Shown here: positions 55,216 to 63,915 of the stretch, in pieces
Position numbering within the stretch: the first letter of the stretch is position 1
How the letters are laid out: each line of letters starts with the position of its first letter
Assembly (NCBI GenBank): GCA_964477085.1
Contig: CAYZDF010000002.1
Coordinates: 1 to 64,000, forward strand
DNA from: Dichloromethanomonas sp964477085
Lineage (GTDB): Bacteria > Bacillota > Desulfitobacteriia > Desulfitobacteriales > Syntrophobotulaceae
Length of the DNA stretch: 64,000 nucleotides
Reading direction: 5' to 3'
Made by a program: the position numbers and the translations under genes
Notes under the pieces: model-generated
What the model was told of the DNA's origin: nothing
What the model saw: the letters and a program-made list of their open reading frames with translations, nothing else
Database searches by the model: none

Positions 55216-55785
55216 ATGAAATCGGTAAATTGGCAATACTATTATATTTTTACACTTATCTTCTTTGCTCTTGGTTTCTTTAATATCATCTTTGGCTGGC
55301 TAGGATTAGCTTGTATGATCTTGCCATTTATCCTTTTATTTAAAGACAAGAAGAAAAGCTGGTGTCAGCATTACTGTCCGAGAGCAAGCCTGTTTTCCAA
55401 ACTTTTTAAAAATAGATCCTCGTTTGGCCAAAAAGGAATCGAATGGCTCATAAAAGGTAAAGTAAAGTGGTTGGTACTTGGTTATTTCGCTTTCAACCTT
55501 TTCGTCTTAACCATGTCAACCATTATGGTTTCAAAAGGCAGAATAATGCCCATCGAGGAGATTAGATTTCTGATGGCCTTTAAGATACCCTTCGATCTTC
55601 CCCAGATCCTCTTTGGAAACATCGGCGCGGACTGGGCTATCCATCTCTCTTTCAGATTATATTCCATGATGTTTACGACTACAGTGATTGGCTTGGTTCT
55701 TGGCTGGTTATTTAAGCCCCGAACATGGTGTGCTATTTGCCCCATCAACACAGTATCCACGCTTGTACTCAACAAAGCAAAATAA
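55216..55785 (+). CDS. NapH/CcoG-like membrane iron-sulfur protein
   Basis: A 189-aa protein with about four helices. Two cysteine motifs sit at membrane boundaries (WCQHYCPRASLF near residue 50 and WCAICPINTV near 175), as in 4Fe-4S polyferredoxin membrane proteins of the NapH/CcoG/RdxA type, but the soluble ferredoxin domain is missing. It may transfer electrons or handle a metal in the membrane. GAAGGAAGG precedes the ATG. The CsoR/CstR-like site upstream suggests control by copper or reactive sulfur. Confidence 0.72.
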   Translation: MKSVNWQYYYIFTLIFFALGFFNIIFGWLGLACMILPFILLFKDKKKSWCQHYCPRASLFSKLFKNRSSFGQKGIEWLIKGKVKWLVLGYFAFNLFVLTMSTIMVSKGRIMPIEEIRFLMAFKIPFDLPQILFGNIGADWAIHLSFRLYSMMFTTTVIGLVLGWLFKPRTWCAICPINTVSTLVLNKAK

Positions 55786-55800
55786 AGGAACAAATCAAAT

Positions 55801-55845
55801 GACCTGATAGAGTTATATCAATTTGACCTATCAGGTTCTTTTTTT
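55801..55845 (+). terminator. rho-independent terminator
   Basis: Perfect nine-pair stem ACCTGATAG/CTATCAGGT, 17-base loop, then TCTTTTTTT, just after the membrane Fe-S gene. Confidence 0.85.
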
Positions 55846-55965
55846 GCATTTACTTCAAGAGATGAATAGAATAGCTGTTTTGGATAAGAAAAATAGCATA
55901 CCAAAGAGGATTTTTAGGTGAATATGGCGAAATTAAAACATATTGTGATATTGTGAAAAATATTA

Positions 55966-56024
55966 AACTTTGCTCCTCTCAGATTAGAGAACGTAATAAG
56001 CATCATGGAGTGAAGTTTTTTTGT
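55966..56024 (+). terminator. second terminator-like hairpin in the leader of the GGDEF-HD-GYP gene
   Basis: AACTTTGCTCC (55966-55976) pairs with GGAGTGAAGTT (56007-56017, two G-U pairs), followed by TTTTTTTG. The loop contains a small hairpin TCTC/GAGA. Because the upstream gene already has a terminator, this one could act as an attenuator in the untranslated leader of the gene at 56135. Confidence 0.5.
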
Positions 56025-56134
56025 TAAAGACTATGGTGCAAGATCCGAACGACAAAAGACATTAGTGAATTATTAAACACTAACATGGCCTTTATTATAG
56101 GGGTAAAGATAAAGTTGCTACGGGGGTAAGCTTA

Positions 56135-58849
56135 ATGGATAGACTCATCTCTTATGATAAGACTAACAAAAGGCTTCTTGAGTTACTTGATGATCTTGAC
56201 GCTATTGTCTATGTGATTGACATCGATACCTACGAAGTACTGTATTTAAATAAACACGGTAAAGAATTATGGGGAGATATCCAAGGAAAAATATGTTGGG
56301 AGGCTATCGAGCACAATCAGTCAGGACCATGTGAAAGCTGTAATAATCGTCATATATTGGAAATTGGAGAAGGAAAGTTCCACAAGACCCTCTATCATGA
56401 TCGCCTTAATGATAAATGGCTGGATGAAAGAGCTCATCTTATCCATTGGCTTGGTGGTAAGAAAGCGAAGCTGGGTATCGCTATGGATGTAACGGACCGA
56501 AGGAAAATGGAAGAAGAACTCTATTTAAGTGAATTGAGATTTTCAAGCCTCTTTAATACCATTAATAGCGGCGTCGCTGTCTATGAGGTCAGTAATGACG
56601 GCAGCTCAGGTCGAGATTATATAATCAAAGACTTTAACCAAGCTGCATTACGGATTGAAGGTCAACGTAAAGAGGATGTCATTGGTAAAAAGCTTTCCGA
56701 ATTAAGACCGAATATTGATGATTTTGGGATCATCGAAATCTTTCAAAAAGTGTGGAAGACAGGAGTTTCACACAATTATCCCGCCAAAATCTATAAGGAT
56801 TCCAAGTTCCTCAACTGGTATGAAAATCAGATTTACAAGCTTCCAACCGGTGAAATTGTAGCTGTCTTTGATGATGTCACAGCTAATAAGAATGCGGAAG
56901 AAGCCCTGAGAGAAAGTGAACAAAAGTTTAAGGGCTTTGTTGATAATGCTCCATCCATGATTTACACTATGACTGAGGAAGGGAGATTCATCTATGTCTC
57001 TCATAGTTGGATCGAGCAATTAGGTTATGAGCAGCATGAAGTAGAAGGAAAGCACTTCGCTGAATTCGTATATCCTGGGGATCTTGAAATCTGCCAGAAG
57101 TTTTTACAAAATGCCATTGAAACTCGTGCAGCTCAGAAAAACATAACCTACCGGGTGAGACATAAGAATGGTACCTTGCACTGGCATAAAGCATCTGGTT
57201 CAGTAATCGAAAATCAAAATGGAGATATTCTCTATTGCATAGGCGTGGCCAATGATATCTCCGAGCAGGTTAAATATGAACAAGAATTACTTAAGTCTAA
57301 CCAGGAGTTGGAAGCAGCACTTGAAGAAATTTTGTCCATCGAAGAGGAGCTAAGAGTTCAATATGAAAACCTAGAACGCCGGGAAAAAGAACTCAGGGAT
57401 TCCATGCGGCTTCAGGAGGATATCATACAATTCTTGCCTGATCCAACATTTGTTATTAATACTCAAGGAATAGTGGTCTCCTGGAACAAAGCGATGGAAG
57501 AATTGTCAGGGATTAAGGCTGAAGATATTTTAGGTAAAGGTGATTATGAATACGCAATACCTTTCTATCGGAAACGAAGACCCGTTCTTATCGATCTGGT
57601 ACTTAATTATGCGGAAGAAGATGCCAGAGCGTATCAAAAAGTTATTATGAACAAGGATAATAAAGCTTTGACCGTTGAGGACTATTATCTGGATAGTCAG
57701 GATACGGGGAGATACTTATCGATCAAAGCTTCGCCTCTCTATAATTCAAAGGGAGAAGTGATTGGAGCTGTTGAATCGATTCGGGACATCACAGCCCGTA
57801 AGAAGATTGAGAAGAAGTTAAGATATGTCGCAGATCATGACAGTGTGACTGGTCTTTATAACCGGCGGTATTTTGAAAGAGAGATAAAAAACCGCAGGAA
57901 AAAGAATGGCACAGTGGTTGGGCTGATTGTCAGTGATGTCGATGGTCTTAAGCTGGTTAACGATACTCTGGGACATCAGGAAGGAGACAGACTTCTTCGC
58001 AAAAGTGCTCAGATTCTTAAAGAAGCCTGCCCTGAACAAAGTATTATCACCCGCATTGGTGGGGACGAATTTTGTGTCATCTTACGTCATACGTCAGAAC
58101 GTGAGCTATACGCTATACACCGTAAGATGATCAGGCTCGTTAATGAATATAATCAAAATGGTCCGCATATCCCCTTAAGTATCTCCCACGGCATTGCTTT
58201 CCGAAATGATTCGCATGTTGATCTGCTTCAGTTATTCAAAGAAGCTGAGCAGAAGATGTATTACGAAAAATTACTGCATAGTCAAAGCGCCAAGAGTCAA
58301 GTGGTGGATGTTCTGACCAAAGCATTAGAAGTAAGGGATTATATCACCGAAGGCCATGCTGATCGATTAAGTAAAATCGTGGAGGAAATTGCTTCTTCTA
58401 TCGGCTTACCAGAATACCAAATCAACAACTTAAGACTTTTTGCCCGTTTTCATGATATCGGAAAAGTAGGCATTTCAGATGCTATCCTCTTCAAACCAGG
58501 CAAGCTCACTTCAGACGAATTTGAAGAGATGAAAAAGCATAGCGAGATCGGTTTCCGCATCGCCCAAACTTCACCAGACCTCGTCCATATCTCAGACTGG
58601 ATCCTCAAACATCATGAGTGGTGGAATGGTAATGGTTACCCCTTTGGCTTGGCAGGCAAGGATATTCCTCTGGAGTGTAGAATCCTTTCGATAGCAGATG
58701 CATATGACAGTATGAGTAACGATAGACCTTACCGAAAAGCCCTTGTGTATAAGACGAGGATCAATGAGCTTAAGAGATTTGCAGGAATTCAATTTGACCC
58801 CGAACTTATTGAAATCTTTTTAGGTCTGTTAGAAAATAACCAAAAATAA
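56135..58849 (+). CDS. multi-PAS GGDEF-HD-GYP c-di-GMP protein
   Basis: A 904-aa soluble protein. About four PAS regions (10-125, 135-260, 265-390, 430-555), with a coiled coil between the third and fourth, precede GGDEF (signature at residues 642-646, RIGGDEF, no RxxD I-site) and HD-GYP (HDIGKVG from 773, HHEWWNGNGYP ending near 836). The first PAS has CESCNN-type cysteines. Both catalytic motifs are intact. GGGGGTAAGC precedes the ATG. It is a paralogue, in the catalytic half, of the membrane protein at 1034-3364. Confidence 0.9.
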   Translation: MDRLISYDKTNKRLLELLDDLDAIVYVIDIDTYEVLYLNKHGKELWGDIQGKICWEAIEHNQSGPCESCNNRHILEIGEGKFHKTLYHDRLNDKWLDERAHLIHWLGGKKAKLGIAMDVTDRRKMEEELYLSELRFSSLFNTINSGVAVYEVSNDGSSGRDYIIKDFNQAALRIEGQRKEDVIGKKLSELRPNIDDFGIIEIFQKVWKTGVSHNYPAKIYKDSKFLNWYENQIYKLPTGEIVAVFDDVTANKNAEEALRESEQKFKGFVDNAPSMIYTMTEEGRFIYVSHSWIEQLGYEQHEVEGKHFAEFVYPGDLEICQKFLQNAIETRAAQKNITYRVRHKNGTLHWHKASGSVIENQNGDILYCIGVANDISEQVKYEQELLKSNQELEAALEEILSIEEELRVQYENLERREKELRDSMRLQEDIIQFLPDPTFVINTQGIVVSWNKAMEELSGIKAEDILGKGDYEYAIPFYRKRRPVLIDLVLNYAEEDARAYQKVIMNKDNKALTVEDYYLDSQDTGRYLSIKASPLYNSKGEVIGAVESIRDITARKKIEKKLRYVADHDSVTGLYNRRYFEREIKNRRKKNGTVVGLIVSDVDGLKLVNDTLGHQEGDRLLRKSAQILKEACPEQSIITRIGGDEFCVILRHTSERELYAIHRKMIRLVNEYNQNGPHIPLSISHGIAFRNDSHVDLLQLFKEAEQKMYYEKLLHSQSAKSQVVDVLTKALEVRDYITEGHADRLSKIVEEIASSIGLPEYQINNLRLFARFHDIGKVGISDAILFKPGKLTSDEFEEMKKHSEIGFRIAQTSPDLVHISDWILKHHEWWNGNGYPFGLAGKDIPLECRILSIADAYDSMSNDRPYRKALVYKTRINELKRFAGIQFDPELIEIFLGLLENNQK

Positions 58850-58862
58850 GAATGCTAAAAGA

Positions 58863-58891
58863 AGAGTCCATACCGACAAAGGTAGGACTCT
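58863..58891. terminator. hairpin between convergent genes
   Basis: AGAGTCC/GGACTCT with an inner ACC/GGT extension, 14 bp after the GGDEF-HD-GYP gene and 18 bp after the convergent lipoprotein gene. No long T-run, so strength is uncertain. Confidence 0.5.
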
Positions 58892-58908
58892 GTTAATGTC
58901 TTTGATTA

Positions 58909-59861
58909 TTACTGTTTCTCCATGGATTCTTGCATCGTGTCAACATTGGTCATAGTGATTTTTCCCTTGATTTCCACTAGATCGCTATCCTTCTCTTTAA
59001 CGACTTTTTCCAGCTCATAGATAGATAGATCCAGTTTAGTCGCATCTTCCTGCTGTTCTTTACTTATGGTGTTTTTAACGATTGACCATAAAGCTTTTAG
59101 GTCTTCTATATCTGCGGTTGCTTTATCCCAATCTTTAGCCATAGCGTGGAGTACGGAATTGCGAGTATGAAAGATCACACGCTTCAGTTCAGGTGAAGAT
59201 TTAGTCTTGTACAAAGAATGCATATCCGGTATATTCGCGTACAGAGCATTCGTTGCCAGAAGTGTCTTTATTTTATCTTTACTGTCAGCTGTTTTGGTCA
59301 GATTGTTTAAGGCGTCACTGAACGTATCAATGGTCTCTTTCTTGGCACCTTTCTTGGTAGCTTCCGGAAGATATTCGTTCCAGTTGGAATGCAGACTTTT
59401 AACATCCTGTGTAACTTGCTGCCAAGGATCAGAAGCTTTTTGTTCGCCAGTCTTACCTGTGGACGTTTGATCTTCTTTTTTCTGTCCCTGACCTTGCTCC
59501 TCGCCTCCTTGGCCTTCTTCCTGCTTCTGCTTATCTTGACCCTCCTGCTGTTTTTGCTGATCTTGTTTGCCTTCTTCCTGTTTCTGGCTTTGACCTTGTT
59601 CCTGATCTTGTTCTTTCNNNNNNNNNNNNNNNNNNNNNNNNNNNNNNNNNNNNNNNNNNNNNNNNNNNNNNNNNNNNNNNNNNNNNNNNNNNNNNNNNNN
59701 NNNNNNNNNNNNNNNNNTTGCTTAGGAACTTTATCGGATTGTTCTTGCTGTTGAGGCTGCTGTTGACCGCTGTTCCGGTTGAGGAGTCCACAACCAGGCA
59801 GAAATGCTATCGATAACATAACTACGAAGGTTATACCTTTAACAAACAGGCATTTTCTCAT
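58909..59861 (-). CDS. lipoprotein with Gln/Lys/Glu-rich repeat region, interrupted by assembly gap
   Basis: The N-terminus (from 59861) is a lipoprotein signal: MRKCLFVKGITFVVMLSIAF then LPGCGLLN, followed by a Gln-rich stretch. After the gap, reading in the frame that ends at 58909 is open without a stop from 59617: a repetitive Gln/Glu/Lys/Gly/Asp-rich region (EQGQSQKQEEG, QQKQQEGQDKQKQEEG), then a helical domain of about 190 residues (DPWQQVTQDVKSLHSNWNEY to the end). I treat it as one gene. The apparent frame change across the Ns has no meaning because the gap is a 100-base placeholder. Function unknown; surface location expected. Confidence 0.7.
59618..59717. other. 100-N assembly gap
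   Basis: Exactly 100 Ns, the conventional placeholder for a gap of unknown size. It lies inside the low-complexity repeat region of the lipoprotein gene, which probably broke the assembly. Confidence 0.98.
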
Positions 59862-60138
59862 ATTCCATACATCCTTGTTACAATTATTTGTGTTTTATTA
59901 TTTGTAATTTCATTGAATAAATACAAAAAAAGAATCCCTGCTTCATCTAGAAAATACTGGGACGCTTTTTCAGCTTTGAAATACTATGGTGAACATCAAG
60001 TTATCTTTTTGTCGAAATGTTTTAGTGAAGATTACTATAAACCGACAACTTATATCTTACATTTTACCAATAATTTCATTAAAATAAAAGATAGCCCTTG
60101 TATTTGTAAAAAGATCTGCTGACATTTGAGAGGTAAGA

Positions 60139-61944
60139 ATGGTGCATAAGAAAAACTCAGTGATTCAAACAACTATGATTAAGATTACGCTTTTGATTTT
60201 TTGTATTTTGGTCATGCTCTATATGTTTATTGCTAGGATTTATTGGGAGAAAGAGGTTTTGAAAAGGGAATTTGAGTTACAGTCTATAGCGAATGCAGTA
60301 GAGCTGAAAGTCCAAGCTAATTATCAATGGATGAAGGATTATCCAGGAGTAGAAAAACTAAACACCGATGATAAAGTTCTGTTATCAAAGGCTTGCCTTG
60401 AAAATTCCCTCAGCAGCCTATCAGAAAAACACTCTCAGATGGTCATAGGCTATTATGATGTAGAGTTGAATTCTATCGTAACATCTCCTGTCAATCCGGA
60501 TAATTGCTATTTGAATATGCGGTTACATCAGAAGATGTTTGATAAGTTATCCGAATCGCTAACACCGGAATTTATCTCCGATTCCGATCTGACCGGTTGG
60601 GATGGTAAAGGGGTAATCGGTGTTGCCGTACCGGTTTTTTATCACGATAAAATTATCGGTCATACCTGGGCCATGATGGATTCAAGTAGTATTTTCTATC
60701 AATCTTATATGAATTATAGTAAAGTCTTTATACCAAGTATCATCATCTGGATTCTAGTCTTGCTGCTAATAAAGGCCAGCATTACAAAAATTCGAGAAGC
60801 TCTTGATTCCTTCAGCCGGATGATTGTTAAGGAACGGATGGAGGATATGGATGAACTGGAAAAGCTGCCCGAGTTATTACCCGTTTACGAGAAAATCAAA
60901 ACCCATCTGGACCATGTTGAAGATTTAAATAACAGCTTGGAAGAATCCAATGCCAAATTATTAACCATTATGGAAGGAATCTCAGATGGCTTTTTCTCAT
61001 TGGATCAGGAGTGGCGTTTTACTTTTGTCAATGAAGAGACGAAGAGAATAATGAGAAGGGAGAATGATCTTATCGGGAAAAATATTTGGGACGAACTGCC
61101 AGAAAATATTAATCCTGAGGATGTGTCCAATCTTAAGCGTGCATTGCTGGAGAATATACCGATGCATTGGGAGACTACTAAAAGTTTTAAATACTATGAG
61201 ATTCATGCTTATCCATTTGCTAAAGGCTTATCTGTTTTTATTCGGGATATCACAGAGATCAGACAGCAAGAAGCAGAATTAGTGAGACTGGAAAGACTCA
61301 ATCTGATTGGTCAGATGGCAGCAGGCATTAGTCATGAAGTAAGAAATCCCTTAACCACGGTGAGAGGATTCCTGCAGATGATTGAAGCAAGATCAGAATC
61401 AGACAGAGACAAAGAATATATGGAGATTATGATTTCCGAAATCGATAGAGCCAATGGAATTATTACAGACTTTTTATCTTTGGCCAAAGCGAATAATGAA
61501 TGTACAGCACATGAAAATATTAATGAAATTATTTCTCGGATCTTTCCCATGCTTCAAGCTGATGCCTTTAACTCCAATAAAGATGTTGTCCTTCAATTGG
61601 GAGATATCCCTGTGATCGACCTGAATGAGTCCGAAATAAGACAGCTTATTCTGAACTTGGTAAGGAATGGACTGGAAGAGACCGCCGATGGGGGTCAAGT
61701 TACTATCAGTACTTACCAACAGGAAGACTATGTCGTCCTGGCCATTGAAGATGAGGGCAATGGAATACCCCCGGAGGTCCAGGAAAAAATGGGTACTCCA
61801 TTTATCACCACCAAAGAAACAGGAACAGGTCTGGGCCTGGCGATTTCTATCGGTATAGCCAGACGGCATAAAGCCAAATTCGAATTCCAAACAGGGAGTG
61901 AAGGAACTACTTTTTATATAAAATTTCCTTTGAAAGTATGCTAA
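60139..61944 (+). CDS. membrane sensor histidine kinase, sporulation-kinase type
   Basis: A 601-aa kinase: helix one (about 12-35), extracytoplasmic domain (about 36-190), helix two (about 193-212), a HAMP-like linker, PAS (about 265-375), HisKA with His399 in GISHEVRNPLTTVRGFLQM, and an ATPase domain (LVRNGLEET, DEGNGIPPE, GTGLGLAIS). The H-box closely resembles Spo0A-phosphorelay kinases KinA-KinE, so a role in sporulation entry is plausible. No response regulator is adjacent. GAGAGG lies before the ATG. The 277 bp upstream contain no supported gene. It is followed by the agr-like locus after 112 bp. Confidence 0.86.
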   Translation: MVHKKNSVIQTTMIKITLLIFCILVMLYMFIARIYWEKEVLKREFELQSIANAVELKVQANYQWMKDYPGVEKLNTDDKVLLSKACLENSLSSLSEKHSQMVIGYYDVELNSIVTSPVNPDNCYLNMRLHQKMFDKLSESLTPEFISDSDLTGWDGKGVIGVAVPVFYHDKIIGHTWAMMDSSSIFYQSYMNYSKVFIPSIIIWILVLLLIKASITKIREALDSFSRMIVKERMEDMDELEKLPELLPVYEKIKTHLDHVEDLNNSLEESNAKLLTIMEGISDGFFSLDQEWRFTFVNEETKRIMRRENDLIGKNIWDELPENINPEDVSNLKRALLENIPMHWETTKSFKYYEIHAYPFAKGLSVFIRDITEIRQQEAELVRLERLNLIGQMAAGISHEVRNPLTTVRGFLQMIEARSESDRDKEYMEIMISEIDRANGIITDFLSLAKANNECTAHENINEIISRIFPMLQADAFNSNKDVVLQLGDIPVIDLNESEIRQLILNLVRNGLEETADGGQVTISTYQQEDYVVLAIEDEGNGIPPEVQEKMGTPFITTKETGTGLGLAISIGIARRHKAKFEFQTGSEGTTFYIKFPLKVC

Positions 61945-62056
61945 AGAAATACATTTGTGCTAATTTTTAGGACAAAAGTAATTATTTTCTGAATTGTCAA
62001 GGAATATAGTTATTTGTGTAGAATAAATTAGGATAATTATACCAATGGAGGAAATA

Positions 62057-62509
62057 ATGGAGATTCCATTTTTAGCTCTGATTTTGCAAGGGATACCCGA
62101 ACAAATAGCAGTAACGACCTTAGCGTTTGTAATTGCAAAGATGACTTTACGTTGGACAAGGGTAATCCTTATTGGTTCAGTCCTTGCTTGTGCTTCATAT
62201 GTATTACGTTTATTTCCTGTAATATTTGGTATCCATACAGTGTTTAATATTGCTACATTGTTTGTATTGTTAAAATTTATTGGTAAAGGCCATTTAAATT
62301 TGACTCTATTTGCTAGCCTCTTAAGTTATTTAACTTTGATAATTATTGAGGCCATTTATTTATTATTTTTACTGCCTATTTTTGGATTATCATTTGAAAT
62401 GCTTTATAGTAATGTTCTATTGAGAATAATTGTTACTTTACCGCAAGTGGCTACTATTTTTACGGTAGCCTTTCTTTTAAATCATTACAGAAAAATAAAG
62501 GCTGCATAA
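62057..62509 (+). CDS. small membrane protein resembling an AgrC-type sensor domain, copy 1
   Basis: A 150-aa polytopic protein with about five helices. MEIPFLALILQGIPEQIAVT, a basic loop, and SYVLRLFPVIFGIHTVFNI resemble the N-terminal membrane domains of clostridial GHKL (AgrC/ComD-like) kinases, but no kinase domain follows. ATG 62057 has ATGGAGG before it; ATG 62045 overlaps that site. The next gene is its paralogue; the two share their N-terminal and RIIVTLPQV C-terminal blocks. Confidence 0.7.
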   Translation: MEIPFLALILQGIPEQIAVTTLAFVIAKMTLRWTRVILIGSVLACASYVLRLFPVIFGIHTVFNIATLFVLLKFIGKGHLNLTLFASLLSYLTLIIIEAIYLLFLLPIFGLSFEMLYSNVLLRIIVTLPQVATIFTVAFLLNHYRKIKAA

Positions 62510-62532
62510 TAAAATTGTATAAGGAGTTAATA

Positions 62533-62988
62533 ATGGAAATACCTCTATTAGCTTTTGTGTTACAAGGAATACCTGAATCCATATCAATACTTACATTATC
62601 TTTTGCCATTGCTAAAAAATCTTTTCAATGGAAAAAGTTGATTGTTCTTGGATTTATATCTGCTTTTATATCTTATCTCATAAGATTAACTCCTATTGCT
62701 TTTGGTGGACACACAATCATTTTAATGACTTTACATTTTCTCTTTCTTATTAAGTATGGTGGTATTTCGGTTATCAATTCTCTAAAATCATGTTTAATTA
62801 GCTTTTTAGTACTAATTATAATTGAATCAGTTTTCATAAACTTGATAATGTCTACTTGGAATTTAACTCATGGTATGGTTATTAATTCTACGAGTATAAG
62901 GATTGTAGTTACAATGCCTCAAGTTCTAATATTATTTACCCTTGCTTTTTTAATTAGATATCAATACCTAAAGGCAATTAATACGTAA
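62533..62988 (+). CDS. small membrane protein resembling an AgrC-type sensor domain, copy 2
   Basis: A 151-aa paralogue of the preceding gene: MEIPLLAFVLQGIPESISIL, SYLIRLTPIAFGGHTI, RIVVTMPQVLILFTLAFLIR. AAGGAG six bases before ATG 62533 fixes the start. No catalytic motif. Position directly before agrB and agrD suggests a partner in peptide export, sensing or immunity (inference). Confidence 0.7.
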   Translation: MEIPLLAFVLQGIPESISILTLSFAIAKKSFQWKKLIVLGFISAFISYLIRLTPIAFGGHTIILMTLHFLFLIKYGGISVINSLKSCLISFLVLIIIESVFINLIMSTWNLTHGMVINSTSIRIVVTMPQVLILFTLAFLIRYQYLKAINT

Positions 62989-63038
62989 CATTAAATGAAC
63001 ATTAAAATGAGAATAGAAAGGATATTAGAATTGTTAAA

Positions 63039-63629
63039 ATGAATATTTCACATTTTAGTAAACGTTTATGTGATATCATTACTGGAGAATTAAACTATAG
63101 TGAAGAAAAAAAAGAAATCGTTGCATATGGAATTGAAACAGCATTTCTCACTATTTTAGGTTTCCTGTCTATTGTTCTGATAGCTTTTTTCCTTAACGCA
63201 CTAGTTCCGGCGACATTAGCAGCTATTTTTGGTGGCTTACTAAGAAGAATTTCCGGTGGAGCTCACTTTGAAACGCCGACAAAATGTTTGGTATTTGGAG
63301 CAATATCCTATTCGTTACTTGGTGTTATATCCAAAGAAGTTATGGAAATCGAACTTTATAGTGCTTATCTTATTTTATTTCCCTTGCTAATTAGCTTAAT
63401 TATCGTTTTTCTGTATGCACCTGTTGACTGTGATGCTAAGCCTATTTATTCAAATAAACTAAAAACCAAACTTAAAATGGCTTCTACTGGATTTGTATTA
63501 CTTACAATTATCTTAATTCAATTTAGCAATAACCAATTATTTAATATAAGTGTAGTTTTAGGTGTCGGGTTTCAAGCCTTAACCTTACTACCTGTATTTA
63601 ATAAAAAGGAAAGGGAGGGTAAATCATGA
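63039..63629 (+). CDS. agrB: accessory gene regulator AgrB-like peptidase
   Basis: A 196-aa polytopic cysteine endopeptidase of the AgrB family, which trims and cyclises the AgrD propeptide. The catalytic pair is visible as His76 and Cys83 in GGAHFETPTKC, after RRISGG. About five to six helices. The ribosome site is distant (GAAAGG, about 15 bases). The stop codon overlaps the agrD start by ATGA. Confidence 0.9.
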   Translation: MNISHFSKRLCDIITGELNYSEEKKEIVAYGIETAFLTILGFLSIVLIAFFLNALVPATLAAIFGGLLRRISGGAHFETPTKCLVFGAISYSLLGVISKEVMEIELYSAYLILFPLLISLIIVFLYAPVDCDAKPIYSNKLKTKLKMASTGFVLLTIILIQFSNNQLFNISVVLGVGFQALTLLPVFNKKEREGKS

Positions 63630-63748
63630 AGAGAATGCTTTATACTCTAATGGCTTCAATGCTCGTGCTATTAGCTTCTGCAAGTTCTGTATTCGCTTGC
63701 GGGCATTGGGCTTACCAACCCAAAACACCTAAGTCTTTACAAAAATAA
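63626..63748 (+). CDS. agrD: AgrD-like cyclic peptide precursor
   Basis: A 40-aa precursor: an amphipathic/hydrophobic leader (MKRMLYTLMASMLVLLASAS), the core around Cys25 (ACGHWAY), and the recognition tail QPKTPKSLQK. The tail with conserved prolines fits cyclic lactone autoinducer precursors of clostridia, cut by AgrB and closed to a thiolactone through Cys25. The exact ring cannot be fixed from sequence. GGGAGGG precedes the ATG; a strong terminator begins at the stop codon. Confidence 0.83.
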   Translation: MKRMLYTLMASMLVLLASASSVFACGHWAYQPKTPKSLQK

Positions 63749-63780
63749 AAATAAGGTGGGGGTTTCCCCTCCTTATTTTT
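63747..63780 (+). terminator. strong terminator after agrD
   Basis: AAAAATAAGG/CCTTATTTTT with an inner GGGG/CCCC stem; the 3' arm ends in TTTTT. Confidence 0.9.
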
Positions 63781-63801
63781 ATGTGAAGGGTATTAGGCTT
63801 C

Positions 63802-63915
63802 ATGATGATAAAGACAGACAGGAAAAATATATCTTGGCTTCACAGGTTATTTCTTTTAATAGTAATATTAGTAGCGGTTAGCATTATCCATGGGAATCAC
63901 TTCAGGCCTTCGTGA
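63802..63915 (+). CDS. doubtful 37-aa membrane peptide
   Basis: An open frame MMIKTDRKNISWLHR followed by one hydrophobic helix (LFLLIVILVAVSIIH) and a short tail. The ribosome site is weak (GAAGGG, about 12 bases away). No family. Sequence from 63916 to the window end shows nothing I can support. Confidence 0.3.
   Translation: MMIKTDRKNISWLHRLFLLIVILVAVSIIHGNHFRPS

Noticed and set aside
55846..56134. Known c-di-GMP riboswitch in the leader of the GGDEF-HD-GYP gene
   Set aside because: The conserved GEMM-type motifs were not seen; only the terminator-like stem is supported.
59307..59617. Lysine/arginine-rich frame continuing the lipoprotein through the Ns
   Set aside because: The arginine-rich translation is an off-frame reading of a Gln/Glu/Lys repeat; the frame across a placeholder gap is arbitrary.
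59913..60122. Open frame of 69 codons before the sensor kinase
   Set aside because: TTG start without a ribosome site, AT-rich composition and no family; likely chance.
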